DNA of 64,000 nucleotides, taken from the NCBI GenBank assembly GCA_016271365.2, contig CM057453.1:1077329001-1077393000 (forward strand). Direction: 5' to 3'. The notes under the pieces were generated by a model that worked only from the letters and a program-made list of their open reading frames with translations, searched no databases and was not told the origin of the DNA. Of the stretch, positions 33,013 to 44,689 are shown one piece after another. Positions within the stretch are counted from its first letter, which is position 1; each line of letters starts with the position of its first letter. The position numbers and the translations under genes are program-made. This DNA comes from Neoceratodus forsteri (taxonomy: Eukaryota; Chordata; Ceratodontiformes; Ceratodontidae).

Positions 33013-34916
33013 CTGGCTCAGCTCTTTCAAACTGTGGATAGGTTGTGCAACCCAACCTGTCTTCAGGTTCGAAGAGCTTTTTCACCAATTGAATGTGATG
33101 AGCTCGCTTGGTTCTTTGTGGATATGGTGGCCAGCATAAGGATGGAGATCCAACCAGCACACTCCATGGGAGCTGATTGTGGTCAGCATATGATCACTCC
33201 TCCTTGGTTTTCCTGGAGTTCCTTCGACCAGCTGGAAATCATGGATGTTGTGTGGATTGCCCAGGGTATGCGCCCAACACACTGTAGTTTCGATCCGGGC
33301 CCAACTTCCCTGATTATGGGTTGTTGTGATATCGTCAGCCCAGTTCTCACAAAGATAGTTTAATGCTCCTTAGAGTCCGGTGAATTTCCTAGCTCCCTGA
33401 AGGAGCTGTTGGTGACATCTCTAATGAAAAAAGCTACTCTGGACCCAAGCTGCCTTGCAAACTACAGACCGATCTCTAACCTTCCCTTTGTTGGGAAGGT
33501 GATTGAGAAGGTTGTGGTGCTGCAACTGGAAAACCATTTAACCATCCATGACCTCTACAAACCTCTCCAGTCTGGTTTTTGTATGAGGCATAGTACCGAA
33601 ACTGCTCTGGTTCAGGTGCTCAATGATCTCCTAATGGCAAGAGATCAGAAAAGCTGTTCCATCTTGGTACTGCTTGATCTGTCTTCAGCTTTTGACACCA
33701 TGGACCATGGGGTACTTCTCAAGCACCTGAAACTCATCTGTGGTCCTTCTGGTACAGTTCTCAGATGGTTTAAGTCCTACCTCACTGGCAGAATTCAGAG
33801 GGTGGTCTCAGGGATTTTTTCCTCTGAGTCATTCTCTCTGCCATGTGGGATCCCTCAGGGCTCAGTGTTGTCCCCCATGCTGTTCACAGTGTATATGCTG
33901 CCCCTCGGAGACATTGTAAGACAGTGTGGGCTGAGGTTTCACTGCTATGCTGATGATACCCAGCTCTACCTGTTTTTTGCCCCTGACCAGGATAGAGCAT
34001 GCTCGTTATTTAACAACTCTCTCACTGAAATCCAGGATTGGATGAGCTCCAGCTGGTTGAAGTTGAATTCTGGTAGGAATGAGGTGATGGTGGTGGATCC
34101 CGTTCACCTGACAGAGGGGATTGGGGCTGGTCAAGCTACCGGAATTTCTCTGGAGGTATCCAGCTTCTTTATTCTGAATGGGTGTGAAACCTGGGGTGAT
34201 TCTTGATGATGGGCTGACTCTGCATTTGCAGGTGTCAGCAGTCATCAAGTCCTCTTTTTATCATCTGAGGAACATCACCAGGGTTAAGCACCTTGTTCCA
34301 TTTGACAACCTTCCAATGCTGATCCAAGCCTTCGTGACCTAGCGCCTTTACTACTGCAACTCCCTTTATCTGGGGCTTCTGGGGGTTGATAGCCACCACT
34401 TGCAACTAGTGCAGAATGCTGTGGCCTGGTTGTTGATGGGGACCCCATGTGCGAGTTACATCACACTGGTTCTGTGAGAACTGCATTGGCTGCCTATTTA
34501 CTGGCAGATCACCTTCACGGTTGGGCTTCTGACCTACAAGGCCCTACAAGGACTGGGCCCAGACTATCTGAAAGAGATCCTGGTTCCTTACTCCCCCAAA
34601 TGACTGCTCTGCTCAGCTGATGAGGGGTTGCTAGAGATTCCTAGGGTGAGCCTTAAGTCATCTGGGGCCCATGCATTTATGTATGCAGCCCCAGTGCTGT
34701 GGAATTCTCTACCCCATCAGATACGTGAGTGTACAACCATGGAGGGCTTTAAGAAGGCCCTGAAAATGCACATCTGGCATAAAGCATACTCAGACTAACC
34801 TTTTTATTTTATCTATATTGTTACTCTGATTATTGACTATTTTATTGTTTTATCTGTTTTATTGTCCAGCACCTTGACATTTGAAAGGTGCTTTATAAAT
34901 AAAAAATATTATTATT
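33013..34916 (+). mobile_element. L2 LINE, 5'-truncated
   Basis: The element lies between the endonuclease and linker of the younger CR1. Its 3' end has the L2-type terminus 'GGTGCTTTATAAATAAA' followed by TTATTATTAT. It carries about two thirds of ORF2. A target duplication is not clear because both junctions have TTATT-type sequence. It has few lesions, so it is probably one of the later insertions. Confidence 0.85.
33409..34794 (+). pseudogene. L2 ORF2 remnant: reverse transcriptase and C-terminus
   Basis: A 265-codon open frame (33,409-34,206) contains RT blocks in order: 'NYRPISNLPFVGKVIEKVV', 'LQSGFCMRHSTETALVQVLN', 'LVLLDLSSAFDTMDHGVLLK', 'GIPQGSVLSPMLFTVYMLPL' and the catalytic 'CYADDTQLY'. 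The strings SNLPF..K..EK and F...HSTETAL are typical of L2. After a frameshift near 34,190 the C-terminus follows: 'GVILDDGLTLHLQVSAVIKS', 'YYCNSLYLGLL', 'LHWLPIYWQITFTVGLLTYK' and 'APVLWNSLPHQIRECTTMEG', with stops at about 34,340, 34,478 and 34,602. The endonuclease is missing. Confidence 0.88.
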
Positions 34917-35608
34917 ATGATAAACACAGCCATAGAGTCAAGCCATACAAAAGTGAGGGTACTGGACTTTAGGAGGGCTGACTTTGGCAAAATGGGAGAG
35001 TGCCTCAGAAAAGCACTAGCAAATGGGCAAGGAGGAGGGGGTGGAGGAATAATGGGGAAAAACCCAAACTGCCATCACAGAGGCAACATACCTTTATGTG
35101 AAGCAAATAAATAAATAAAAACAAAGGGAAAAAAGCACTATGGTTCTCAAAAGAGGTGGTGGGAGAGGTTAGGTAGAAAAAGATAGCATTCAGGAAGTAT
35201 AAGGAAACACAGAAGGTGCAGGACAGAGAACTGTACCAGTTAAAGCAGAAGGAAGCAGGGAAGGCAGTCAGAATAGCAAAGGCCCTAACTGAGGAAAAGA
35301 TAGCCAACTCAGTTAAGAAGGGGGTTAAAACCGTTATAGGTACAATAGGGACTGAAGAAAGACCAAGGCAGGGATAGTGATGATTAATAAAGGGGGAGGG
35401 GGGTGGGCAGATGGTGACAGTGAAAAAGCAGGGATACCGAACAAATACTTCTGCTCAGTATTCACAAAAGAAGAGGGGGTGGAGGTACCTAAACCAAACA
35501 ATAGAAGCACTCTGGATAGGGGATCAATACCAGTCCTTTCACAGAAGAAAGGGTCCTAAAAGAACTCCTAAAACTGAAGGTGAACAAAGCAGTGGGGCCT
35601 GATGGGAT
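34917..35608 (+). pseudogene. Younger CR1 linker and RT start
   Basis: It resumes the CR1 at 'KVRVLDFRRADFGKMGECLR' and passes through the basic linker and 'NKYFCSVFTKEEGVEVPK' (35,449) to 'LKLKVNKAVGPDGI' (35,570). The frame is cut by the Rex1-like fragment and resumes near 36,472 with 'HPRILKELSGEL'. The same block is uninterrupted by inserts at 7.57-7.66 kb. Confidence 0.8.
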
Positions 35609-36471
35609 TTATTTATTTAAGTTTTGGATACATCTTTGAGCCATAGGATCTTTTACAAAGGTTCCATGTCGTGGTTACAGAAACAGGTAAAAACATACAG
35701 AAGCAAGTTAACAGTCAACACAGATAACAGGAGGCTGAGTAGGATACAGAGTTGGTTGAAACGGCACAATGAGCCTCCTTAGGCTTTGTCATTAATATAC
35801 AATCAGAAGTAAAGTGGGTACATCGGTAAGCAGTACATTGTTTACATTATGGAAAAGGAGGGGGTGGGGTTGAGAACAGATAGGTCAGGGGTCAGGGCTA
35901 GCAAAGTATTTAGGAGGGGCAGTTACAGTTGGAACAGGACACCAAGTGTTGGTGAAGTTTGCACGTAAACAGATTGAGGTTTGGGGAGTTGGCGATATCC
36001 AAGGGGAGGGGCATTGTACCAGTTTGGACCCCTGCCATTGGAAAAGCGCTGCCCTTGCAAGGTTCAACAGTGAGGAAACATGAAAGCTGAGCTCACAGAG
36101 CTCCAGGTTAGGTGACTGGGGCAGTGTGGAGACAGTAGGGACAGGACACCAGGAGGCAGGAGGCCCAATAGCACCTTCTTAGCAATAATGCAGGTCTGCT
36201 ATTCAATTCTACTGGCTAACTGTAGCCAATTGGTTTGATTGCACAAGTCACAGATGTGTATGAGACGAGGGGCTGAGGTAAGAAGCTGACAGGTTTTGTT
36301 AAGGGCTAGAGCTAGGTGATGGAGGACAGTGTTGCTAGCAGATCCATAAACAATGAGACCATAGTCTATCAGCGAGGTTACTGAGCTTTGGATGGCTAGC
36401 TACAAAGCTTCAGATGTCAGGCAGTTTTTGTGCCTGTAAAGCAGTCCAAAGCGGGTGTTTACTGTTTTTGC
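35609..36471 (-). mobile_element. Rex1-like LINE, 3' fragment
   Basis: The left edge is TTTATTTATTTA followed by a stem ('TTTGAGCCATAGGATCTTTT') and 'ACAAAGGTTCC'; read on the minus strand this is the shared 3' end seen at 4,427, 56,116 and 58,457. The rest is C-terminal coding and 3'UTR sequence with no clear ORF. It inserted inside the 'GPDGI/HPRIL' RT block of the younger CR1. Confidence 0.75.
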
Positions 36472-37900
36472 ATTCACCCCAGAATTCTAAAAGAACTAAG
36501 TGGAGAACTAGTGACACCACTGACTACCCTTATTAACATATCATGGGAGGAGGGTGTGGTACCTGAGGACTGAAGAAGGATGGATGTGATTCCCCTTCAC
36601 AAAAGTGGGAGCAAGACGGAGGCAGGAAACTACAGATCTGTTTGACCTCAGTGGTAGGGAAAATGATGGAATCACTCCTGAAAGAAAGAACTGTTGAGTA
36701 CCTAGAGGCCAGCAGGGCACAGGACTTAAGGCAGCAAGGATTCATAGTGGGAAGGTCATGTCACATGAATCTGATAGATTTCTTTGACTGGGTGAACAAA
36801 GTAGTAGACCAGGGAGGGGCTGTGGACATGGCCTACCTTGACTTTAGCAAGGCATTTGACATAGTCCCACACAAAAGATTAAGAAACAAGTTTGCCAGCC
36901 TGGGAGTGGGTCCCAGGGTGGTAGCCTGGGTAAAACATTGTCTTGATAACAGGACACAGAGGGTAATAGTAAACGAAGTCCACTCTGAAGAAAGGTGGGT
37001 TACTAGCGAGGTACTGCAGGGTTCAGTACTGGGACCGGTCCTCTTTAATGTCTTTATAAGTGACCTTGCAAAGGGACTGGAAGAAAAAATATGCCTCTTT
37101 GCAGACAACACAAAGATCTTCAGCAGGGTTTATAAGGAATAGCAGGGACTTGGCAAGGTTGGAGGAATGGTCAAAAGTATGGCAGCTTAGATTCAATGCA
37201 TAGAAGTGCAAAGTAATGCACCTGGGAAACAAAAACCCAGGGAAAGAGTACACAATGAGGTGGGGAGGTACTAACAACAACAAAAATAGAAAGTGACCTG
37301 GGGGTAGTCATATCAGATGACCTAGAGGTAGGCAAGCAATGTGAGAGGGCAGTAAGGAAGGCTAGGGTGATACTGGGATGCATAGGGAGAGACATCACCA
37401 GTAGAAAACAGGAGGTTGTTATTCCTCTGTGCAGACAGTTGGTGAGACCCCATCTGGAGTACTGCATGCTGTTCTGGAGACCCCATCTCTGCAAGGACAT
37501 AAACAGGATGGAGGCAGTCCAGAGGAAGACAACTAAAATGGTGAAGGGTCTGCACCACAGGCCAAATGAAAAGAGACTAGAGGAGCATGACATGTAGACC
37601 CTTGAGTAAAGGAGGGAGAGGAGGGACAAGATAGAAACTTTCAAGTACCTCAAGGGAATCAACAAAGTCCAAGAGAGTAGCATCTTTCAGAAAAAGAGAT
37701 GTGCAAGAACAAGGGAGCACAATTTGTAGATAGAAGGGGAACAGCTCAGGGGCAACGTGACAATGTATTTTTTCATGGAGAGGGTGGTGGTCACATGGAA
37801 CAGCCTTCCAGAGGAGGTCATGGGGTCTAAATCAGTGGGGGATTTCAAGAATGCATGGGACAAACATAAGGCAGTTCTGGTGAGGGGTAGTAGGAAGTAG
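36472..37900 (+). pseudogene. Younger CR1 RT and C-terminal domain
   Basis: A 166-codon frame (36,642-37,142) reads 'MMESLLKERTVEYLEASRAQ', 'QGFIVGRSCHMNLIDFFDW', 'YLDFSKAFDIVPHKRL', 'VLQGSVLGPVLFNVFISDLA' and 'CLFADNTKIFS'. The catalytic FADD box is FADN, so the copy is catalytically dead even where open. The C-terminal part (37,367-37,597) has 'LEYCMLFWRPHLCKDINRME'. Other frames carry the thumb sequence between these two. The 3'UTR then runs to the tail at 38,005. Confidence 0.85.
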
Positions 37901-38011
37901 GCTGTTGGTTAACTAGGATCTACAGCCTATCCAACAGGTAGGGAACTGGGCAGACTGGGTGGGCCAAGCAGTTCTTATCTGCCATCAGAGTCTATGTTTC
38001 TATGTTAGTGG

Positions 38012-39220
38012 AGTATCCTGAATCAAGCTGGTTACATGACTTGAGGCAGCATGGATTCATTGGGGGGGGGGATCATGTCAAATGAACCTGATCAATGTCT
38101 TCGACTATATGACCAGAGAAATAGACCACAGTGGGGAAGTGGACACAGCCTTTTTAGATTTCAGCAAGGCTTTCAACACTATACCACAAGGGAGGCTTAT
38201 AAGGAAACTTGGTGGTAAACTGGGTATGGAACTTGTTTATGGATAGGCAACAGAAAAAGGTGATAAATGGTACTCACCCTAATGAGGGGAGAATGACCAG
38301 TGGGATACCTTTGAGCTCAATATTGGCACTAGTCCTGCTCAATGTCTTCATAAGTGACTTTGCAGAAGAGCTGGATGGGAAGGTATGATTCTTTGCAGAT
38401 GACATGAAAATCTTCAATAGGATAAATACTTGATGGGGATGATTAGAAACTTATGAAAACTTGAGGAGTGGATGAGGATATGACAGCTGGGTTTTGATGC
38501 AAAAAAGTGAAAAATCATGCACCTAGGGCATAGAAACCCAGGGGCGGTGTATAAAATGAGGGAAGAGGCATTACTAAATGGGAAGGCACCATGGGGCATG
38601 ATATCTAATGACTTCAAAGTGGCAGGGCAGTGCAACAAAGTAGTAGGCAGGGCCAGTGGGAGTCTGGGGTACATAGTGCAGAGTATCACCAGCAGTAGGA
38701 GAGAGGTAGTGTTAGCACTATGTCATTGGTGATACCCCACCTGGAGTACTGTATCTAGTTCAGGAGACCACATCTCAGAGATGATATAGGCAGAGTAAAG
38801 GCTGTCCAAAGAAGACCAACTAAAATGGTGAAGGTGCTTCATCATAAGCCCTACAAGGAAAGACATAAGGATCTCAACATGTACACCACTTAAGAGAGGA
38901 GGGAGAGGGAGACATGATAGAGACCTATAGGTACCTCATGTGGTGACTAAGGTACAGGAGGGGTGCATATTTAAGAAGAGTAGGTGTATGAGAACAAGAG
39001 GGAATGCATTGAAACCTGAAGAGGGTAAATATAGGAGGGATGTGAGGAAGTTTTTCACTGAAAAAGTTGTGCATACCTGGAATAGTCTTCCAGAGGAGGT
39101 GGGGGAGGAGGGCAAAAACAGTGGTGAGTTTCAAGCATGTTTGGGCTAGGCACAATGGAATTTCAGTATGAAAGCAAGGCAGGCAGAAGGTGGATATCAA
39201 TTAGGGTCTGTGGTGACAGT
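38012..39220 (+). pseudogene. Old CR1 piece: RT to 3'UTR
   Basis: It restarts exactly where 31,506 ended: 'EYPESSWLHDLRQHGFI', then 'FLDFSKAFNTIPQ' (about 38.15 kb), 'FFADDMKIFN' (catalytic FADD kept, 38.39 kb), and 'MHLGHRNPGAVYKMREEALL' (38,517). The C-terminus 'KVVHTWNSLPEEVGEE' lies near 39.07 kb. Stops and frameshifts are frequent. The 3'UTR breaks at GTGACAGT (39,213-39,220) and resumes at 48,957. Confidence 0.8.
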
Positions 39221-40111
39221 TATGGCTGGGCAAAATTTATCTTCTGCTGGCAAAATTTTGGTGAAGTTCTGATTTTGCTTCCATGAAATTCAATGAAATA
39301 GTCATGAAAATTTCACAAAATTTCACCAGAATTGTGATTTCTGTTATTTTTTGTCCGATTAAAATGACCAATTTTCCAACATCTGTCATTAAAGGTGATT
39401 GAGTTACAAACCTCCAGACTTCAGGAAATTTTAAAATTGCATTTCACAATTACATAAACTGCAGAATTGTATGCCCCTATAACTTTAAAACTAGAGAGCT
39501 GGATAGCAACAATTTTTGGTTCATTGAACCTAAATGTTAAGCTTTGTGGCCACCCTCATGGTTGAGCAACAGAGTGTTGTGCTACCATGCTGATGAACCA
39601 GAGTTCAGAAGTGGGCCTAGGAAGTCATGTTGGCAGGCAGGCCATGGCCGAGACAGCTGCCACTCAACAATGCATCTTGGTTAAGGAGGACTGACAGTGG
39701 GATCCTCCAGCACAGTGACCCCTGTAGATGGGCCAGGGAGCATACTTGTGCCACAGGGGAAGCTATAGCTGAGCAAGGCTGACTGAGGCACTGCTCCCCA
39801 CTAGGAGAGGTGGGAGTGAAAAAAAAGGTGGGAGAAAATCCTGGTAGCCAACTGAATGACAGCTGGGTTTAGCTTGATGTGAACAGGAAATATGATTGAG
39901 AGACAAACTTCCAGTTGGGAAAAAAAAACAGTATGGAAAAAAGAAGCTATGTGTATCAACTCTAATTTCTTGCTCAAAGACTGGCCAAGTTATAAGTAGC
40001 CAGTGATTCCAAAATAACATCAATAATTAAAATTGAATTTCATGAGCTTTTGTGAAATTGGAATGTTGTGATACTTTTGTCGAAGCCCTGTCCGTACATT
40101 TTGCCCAGTCA
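39221..40111. mobile_element. hAT left arm, possibly a complete MITE
   Basis: The left end TATGGCTGGGCAAAAT is mirrored at 40,096-40,111 (reversed: TATGACTGGGCAAAAT). This could be a complete 0.9-kb MITE, but the 8 bp after 40,111 (CACCTAAG) do not match GTGACAGT on the left. The A/T-rich interior holds repeated 'AAATTTCAC' motifs. Confidence 0.6.
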
Positions 40112-41654
40112 TACACCTAAGTTGAGATTGTAGAGGAAAGTAAAGGCTGGATAAAGTGGCAAAAAGGTAGCATTCTTAGGAGGTTCTAGCTACGTCACAG
40201 TTCATTTCAGTCATTTTGCTCTATGACACCTCATTCCAGACTAGTAACTTCAGCATCAATTAGCTCCCACGCAAACTTGTCCCTGGACAATTCGCCCCTG
40301 TGCAAATATTATAAAAAAATCTCCAGGTGGGTGCAATTTGCCCACCTGTTGAGGCAATGTGCTCAAAGGTTATAAAAATGGAAGTTGTACTGTTGGAGTA
40401 CACTACGATATGTAGTGGGTGCAAATTGTCCATGCATGAATTGACGTGAGAGTCGATTGACAGTGACGCTAATAGTCTGGGGTGAGTTGTCACAGAGCAA
40501 AATGAACAGGACAAATTTGCATGTTCCCGGAGGCTCCAAAGTAAAAGTATGGTAGTGCCAAGTGTCAGATCATTGTTTTGAGTGATGACCATGAAGAATA
40601 GTTATGGACATCACTGTGCATCAGCCTGTCCTCTTATACTGTAATATGCCAGTTAGAGCTCACTGACTTAATTACTTGTGGAAACACATGCACATGCAGC
40701 ATTGTTTCTGTACAATGCAACCTGATAACTTTTTTATGTATACTTTGTTTATGCTCCACAGGGCAGGGTATCTCTCAGAGGTGCCCACTCAACATATGCC
40801 TCTACCCTCTGCCAAGACCTCCTCCTCTGGGATCCCACCAGGACTTTACAGCCCCCCAGTCACCCCCCATGGGAGGTCCCTCCCTCCTACCTGGCAGCCT
40901 ATCTGAGATTAGAGGGTCCATTCCAGTAGAGGTCCTGGAGGATCTGAGGAGGGATGGTCCAGCAATGGAGATGTAGGCTTGGTCACTGGAGCCCTGGTCA
41001 CCTCCCTGTCCCATCAGGGATTTTTAGTCTTGTGGTTTGTGGTTTCCCTTCAGGAGCATGGAAGTGCAATGACATCCTGGCACAGATGTGCTGACATCCA
41101 CCACCGCTCCTCCTCCAAGTCACAGCACCGCAAGTTCCTTGTGCTGCCCCCGATCTCCATCAGGGGCCACCAAGGAGCAGTTCAAAGCCCAGAACCCTCC
41201 CCAAGGAAGGGAGAACAGTCCTCTGGAGGGTTACTCCCTTCCCTCCCCTGCCAATCCCCAGTGGACAAGTCCATTCCCGCACCTGGGTTACCGGTGTAGT
41301 GTGAGGTGTGGCATCCAGTGCTTCAACCCTCAGTGCCACCTGGCTGGCTAACTTGCTAACTTTTTAACAACCCTGTAGCTAAAAATATATATTTATCCTA
41401 TTTGAAAACAATGGCACCAAATGACAGCAAGCCTTACAACTAGTTGAAACGTAGGTCATTGTGACAAAACTATCCAGATATCTTCTGGTTATCTTTAGTC
41501 AAGATGGAGCATGATGCTGCCACAGGAGTGCTGAAGGGTCATTGCAGGGCCATAATGCTAGTACAGGTAAGATTAGTCAGTGCTGAGTAGTGCTTTGTGA
41601 AAGCTCAATTCTGCAAGTGGAATTCTAGTGCAATTCTAGAGCATTACCTATTAT
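40112..41654. other. Unassigned sequence with a small inverted-repeat segment
   Basis: Within 40,262-40,535 the motif GCAAACTTGTCC faces GGACAAATTTGC, with similar outer sequence, and may mark a MITE of about 270 bp. From 40,740 to 41,350 the DNA is GC-richer and has an acceptor-like 'TTTATGCTCCACAGGG' at 40,749, but no recognisable protein. It could be transposon-internal sequence. Confidence 0.35.
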
Positions 41655-42337
41655 GGGCTAGATATTCATAGGAGTTGTGCCTTGTACAACAGAGCTGTGC
41701 CAGCACAATACTAGAAATGCACCCCAGGGTGATATTCAAAAAGAGGAAATGCACTGCACAATTCAGGATGTACCGCAGCACAAAGATGATGAATGCGGTG
41801 CATCCCCAGAGGGCGTGCCCATGCATATGAGGCACATCGTGATATTCAGTTGAGATATGCTGTACATCTGCCTGCCCATCTCGGAGATGTGCCACATACT
41901 TGGGCACAAAGTTACGCATGTACAAAACAGTCCTAACCAGTAACCACCCACAGGTGGGCTGCTGTATTGCAAGGCACAACACAGAATCCACCAGCCCCCT
42001 GAGTGACTACCTTCCCCAAGCACCACGTCCGATGCCTGTGGTACTCCCCTTCCACACAAAACCCCGATCCCCATAAATGAAACAGTTGTATTGTCTCTGG
42101 TAGTCCAGTGGTCCCCCCTTCCTCAGGAAACCCTGATCACTATAAAATAAACATTTATATTGACCCTTGTAGTCTAGTGGTCCTCCCTCCGCACCTGGTA
42201 CCCCAATTACTGTTAAAAATTGAAAATCCCCGACCCTGGTAGTCTAGTGGTACCAAGAAACACAAAAGAATCAAGTGCTTACAAGATCTTCAGAAATATG
42301 CTGTTTTATTGGAGAAGTGCTACCAAACAAACACAAT

Positions 42338-42380
42338 ACCTCAGTGATTTGAGGGATCTAAGCCCTCTTCATCAGGAGGT
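42338..42380 (-). ncRNA. Hammerhead-ribozyme-like motif, degraded
   Basis: On the minus strand an ACCTC arm is followed by the core box CTGATGA, a stem II hairpin (GAGGG, CTTAGAT, CCCTC) and AAA, and closes with GAGGT pairing to the ACCTC arm. Active hammerheads need CUGAUGA and GAAA boxes; here the G of GAAA is missing and stem III is not evident. Hammerheads are known from PLE terminal regions, so the position fits. I infer a decayed ribozyme. Confidence 0.55.
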
Positions 42381-42975
42381 GGAGTCAGGTTCATACATCT
42401 GTCATTTATATCTAGGCAATTCAAATACATCATATACACATCACATGTGGATTTAAAGTGAAACATATTATTCAAAAGCAAAAGTGACTCTTTTTGTTGA
42501 AAATCAACTTAAAACAGGATCAGATTGCAATGCAATAAAGGAATATATTTATTTTTAAATACTCTCTATTGTAATCAAGTTTTTAGTGACTCTTTTAATA
42601 GATTTCATAATTAGAAAAGCTGATTGCTTAAAAACTTTTTTACTTTTAGATGCAGTGCCATAAAGGTGCGTGTCAGTAAATGCAACATGATGAAATGTTA
42701 TAAAATTGGTGAAACAGCTGCAGGAACATAGTGAAAAAAACAGATTTGAAGATATTTAAGTAGTAAATAATTCACACTTTATGTCATTTTCATTTAATGA
42801 ATATAATCAATGCTTATTCAATTATTAAATTCTTTAAATTTAATATTAAAGTTTCTTGAGCTTTGCTTAAACTGGTTCATAATTCAATAACTTAACTATA
42901 TTAACTAAACACAAAAACCCAGCGGAGACTGAAAAAATCAAAACCCATTTGACTAAATACTTTATAAGTATATGG

Positions 42976-43431
42976 TTAAGTCCAGTTCTCTGTTGAGACC
43001 TCCTGGGTATAAACTATTTGAGCTAAAAATCCATCTAGATTTTTTTGGCACAATTTGGTGACACGATCACCTCTCCTAGTCTGATATTTGACATGTTCAA
43101 GAAAGGTGAATTTGACTTCATTCACTTTTCTGTCATGTTTCTCCAAAAAGTGTGCTCCTAATGCTGAATCAAGATTAGAGTTCCGAATGTCTCTAATATG
43201 TTCCAGCACATGTTCTTTTACCTGTCTGGTTGTCATGCTGACATAGACAAGTGGACAGGAACATTGGGCAACATAAACTACAAATGAAGTAGAGCAATTA
43301 ATAAATTCTTTAATTGTTACAGTAGAGTCATTTGTAGGATGTTTGTATTCTTTGTTTTGGGTCACATAGTCACAGACCATGCAATAACTGCATTTGTAAC
43401 AGCCAGTTGGTTGTATGGGCACCAGGTACAT
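42976..43431 (-). pseudogene. PLE C-terminal GIY-YIG endonuclease
   Basis: A 151-codon open frame starts with a Cys-rich part ('QPTGCYKCSYCMVCDYV', resembling the PLE zinc-finger/linker region). It continues with 'CSTSFVVYVAQCSCPLVYVS' and 'TTRQVKEHVLEHIRDIRN', where the PLE form of GIY-YIG has Val/Ser for the usual Ile/Gly, the Arg of 'R..EH' is degraded (VKEH), and 'LGAHFLEKH' and 'VTKLCQKNLDGF' give the catalytic Glu region. This domain nicks target DNA. The frame is intact to the stop, but the RT upstream is broken. Confidence 0.85.
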
Positions 43432-44659
43432 GGTCTATTGGGTACAGTATAGTGGCTGTGACTAAGATAGTTGCCCAAATTGTTGGCATGGCTATAGGTT
43501 ACCCTAGGGTGTTCAGAAAAAGAATTACTAGAGCTATTTTATTGTTGTAACAAATGCCAATTCATTAGAGCAATGTTTTTTATTTGTGGTGCTATAGCAT
43601 GACATTCCACAATGCAATTAATGACAATGTTCTGGCTAAATTATTTTGTTTTGCACTGAAGTAAAGTGTTTCTGTCAGCACATGTAGCTCTATGTAATGC
43701 TCTCTCTAGGATACATTTGCCATAACCTCTATCAGTGTTTAGAAAAAATTTCATTTGAGGAGCAGTTGCGTCGTAAGCACAAAAATTCATCAGAAAGGAC
43801 CAAACATACAAGGGAAGGAGGATGTGCACTGGTAGCATGTAAAACCAAATTGCCAGTTGTCACATTTCTAAAGCCCTCAATGGTAACAATATGCCCTGGC
43901 TTTGCCTGTAATTTTAAGTCCAGAAAACTGATGTTTTCACTCTCAATTACTGAAGCGAAACATAAATTCAGGTCATTTTCATTAATCCAAGATATAAATT
44001 AATTTGCTGACTGTTTAGTACCATCCCAGACAACAAGCACATTGTCTATGTAACAATCCCAAGCCACAATGGTAGATGCATATTGATTGTTGTTATTGAA
44101 AGTCAAATCTTTTTCCCACCAACCTAAATATAGGTTTGCATAATTGGGCACAACAGTTGAACCCGTAGCTGTGCCCACTTGCTGTAAATAAAACTTGCTT
44201 TTAAACCAAAAAAGGTTGTGTGTGAGAATGAATTCAACTGCTACTCACAGACATTTGGAGGGCAGCATACCATCAGTTGGGCTGTCATTAATCGTATCAC
44301 TTAAAGCTGTGAGTCCCAAACTGTGTGAGGTACAGGTATAGAGAGATGTAACATCTATACTTATCCAATGGTAAGTTGGCTTCCAAACAAACTTTGAATA
44401 TTTTTCAACAAAATGCATGGAATCACATGTATATGATTCTAAATTTGTCACTATTGGCTGCAGAAAAAAAGTTGCAAAAACTTGACAAATTCTCAGACAG
44501 TGAGGCAATGCTCAATATTAGGGGGCGCCCAGGTGGATTAATAATATTCTTGTGGATTTTAGGTAAGTAGTAAAATGTGGGGGTAATGGGTGACTGTATC
44601 TTTAAAAAGGCACATTCTTTCACTGTAATGAAGACCCTGCATTCAATATCAGATGTCAA
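43432..44659 (-). pseudogene. PLE reverse transcriptase remnant
   Basis: The motif 'FYYLPKIHKNIINPPGRPLI' (about 44.58-44.52 kb), with 'LSENLSSFCNFF', is the PLE/telomerase-related RT start. Then come 'WISIDVTSLYTCTSHS' (motif A region, 44.36 kb), 'QVGTATGSTVVPNYANLYLG' (44.18-44.12 kb) and 'YIDNVLVVWDG' (44.05 kb), where the catalytic YIDD has become YIDN. Several frames are needed. The protein is inactive. Confidence 0.85.
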
Positions 44660-44689
44660 TTCAAATAACTAAAGTGGTACCCCCCACCC

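Larger units (their letters stand above)
31507..38005 (+). mobile_element. Younger CR1 LINE with ORF1, carrying two nested inserts
   Basis: TAGTGG occurs at 31,501-31,506 and 38,006-38,011 and joins the old CR1 RT frame when the insert is removed. The element has an esterase-type ORF1, an endonuclease, RT, a C-terminal domain and the CR1 3' end ('GGCAGACTGGGTGGGCCAAG' then 'TCTATGTTTCTATG'). An L2 (33,013-34,916) and a Rex1-like fragment (35,609-36,471) interrupt it. Without these it is about 3.7 kb, so it may lack some of the 5'UTR and ORF1. Confidence 0.85.
42255..44672 (-). mobile_element. Penelope-like element (PLE), GIY-YIG type
   Basis: Minus-strand order is RT (from about 44.66 kb), linker, GIY-YIG endonuclease (43.43-42.98 kb), then an A/T-rich 3' region. 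A direct repeat AGTGGTACC (42,246-42,254 and 44,673-44,681) marks the target duplication inside the palindromic transposon. A hammerhead-like motif lies near the 3' end. At 2.4 kb it is close to the coding length of vertebrate PLEs, but it lacks a second terminal repeat (pLTR), so it is probably 5'-truncated. Confidence 0.9.

Noticed and set aside
40749..41300. Host exon after an acceptor-like CAG
   Set aside because: No conserved protein was recognised in any frame, there are stops within about 55 codons, and the segment lies inside a transposon-bounded block.
42091..42254. tRNA-Glu genes
   Set aside because: Only a resemblance to the first 18 or so bases is present. No anticodon arm, T-arm or B box follows, and the copies are part of a 70-bp tandem unit.
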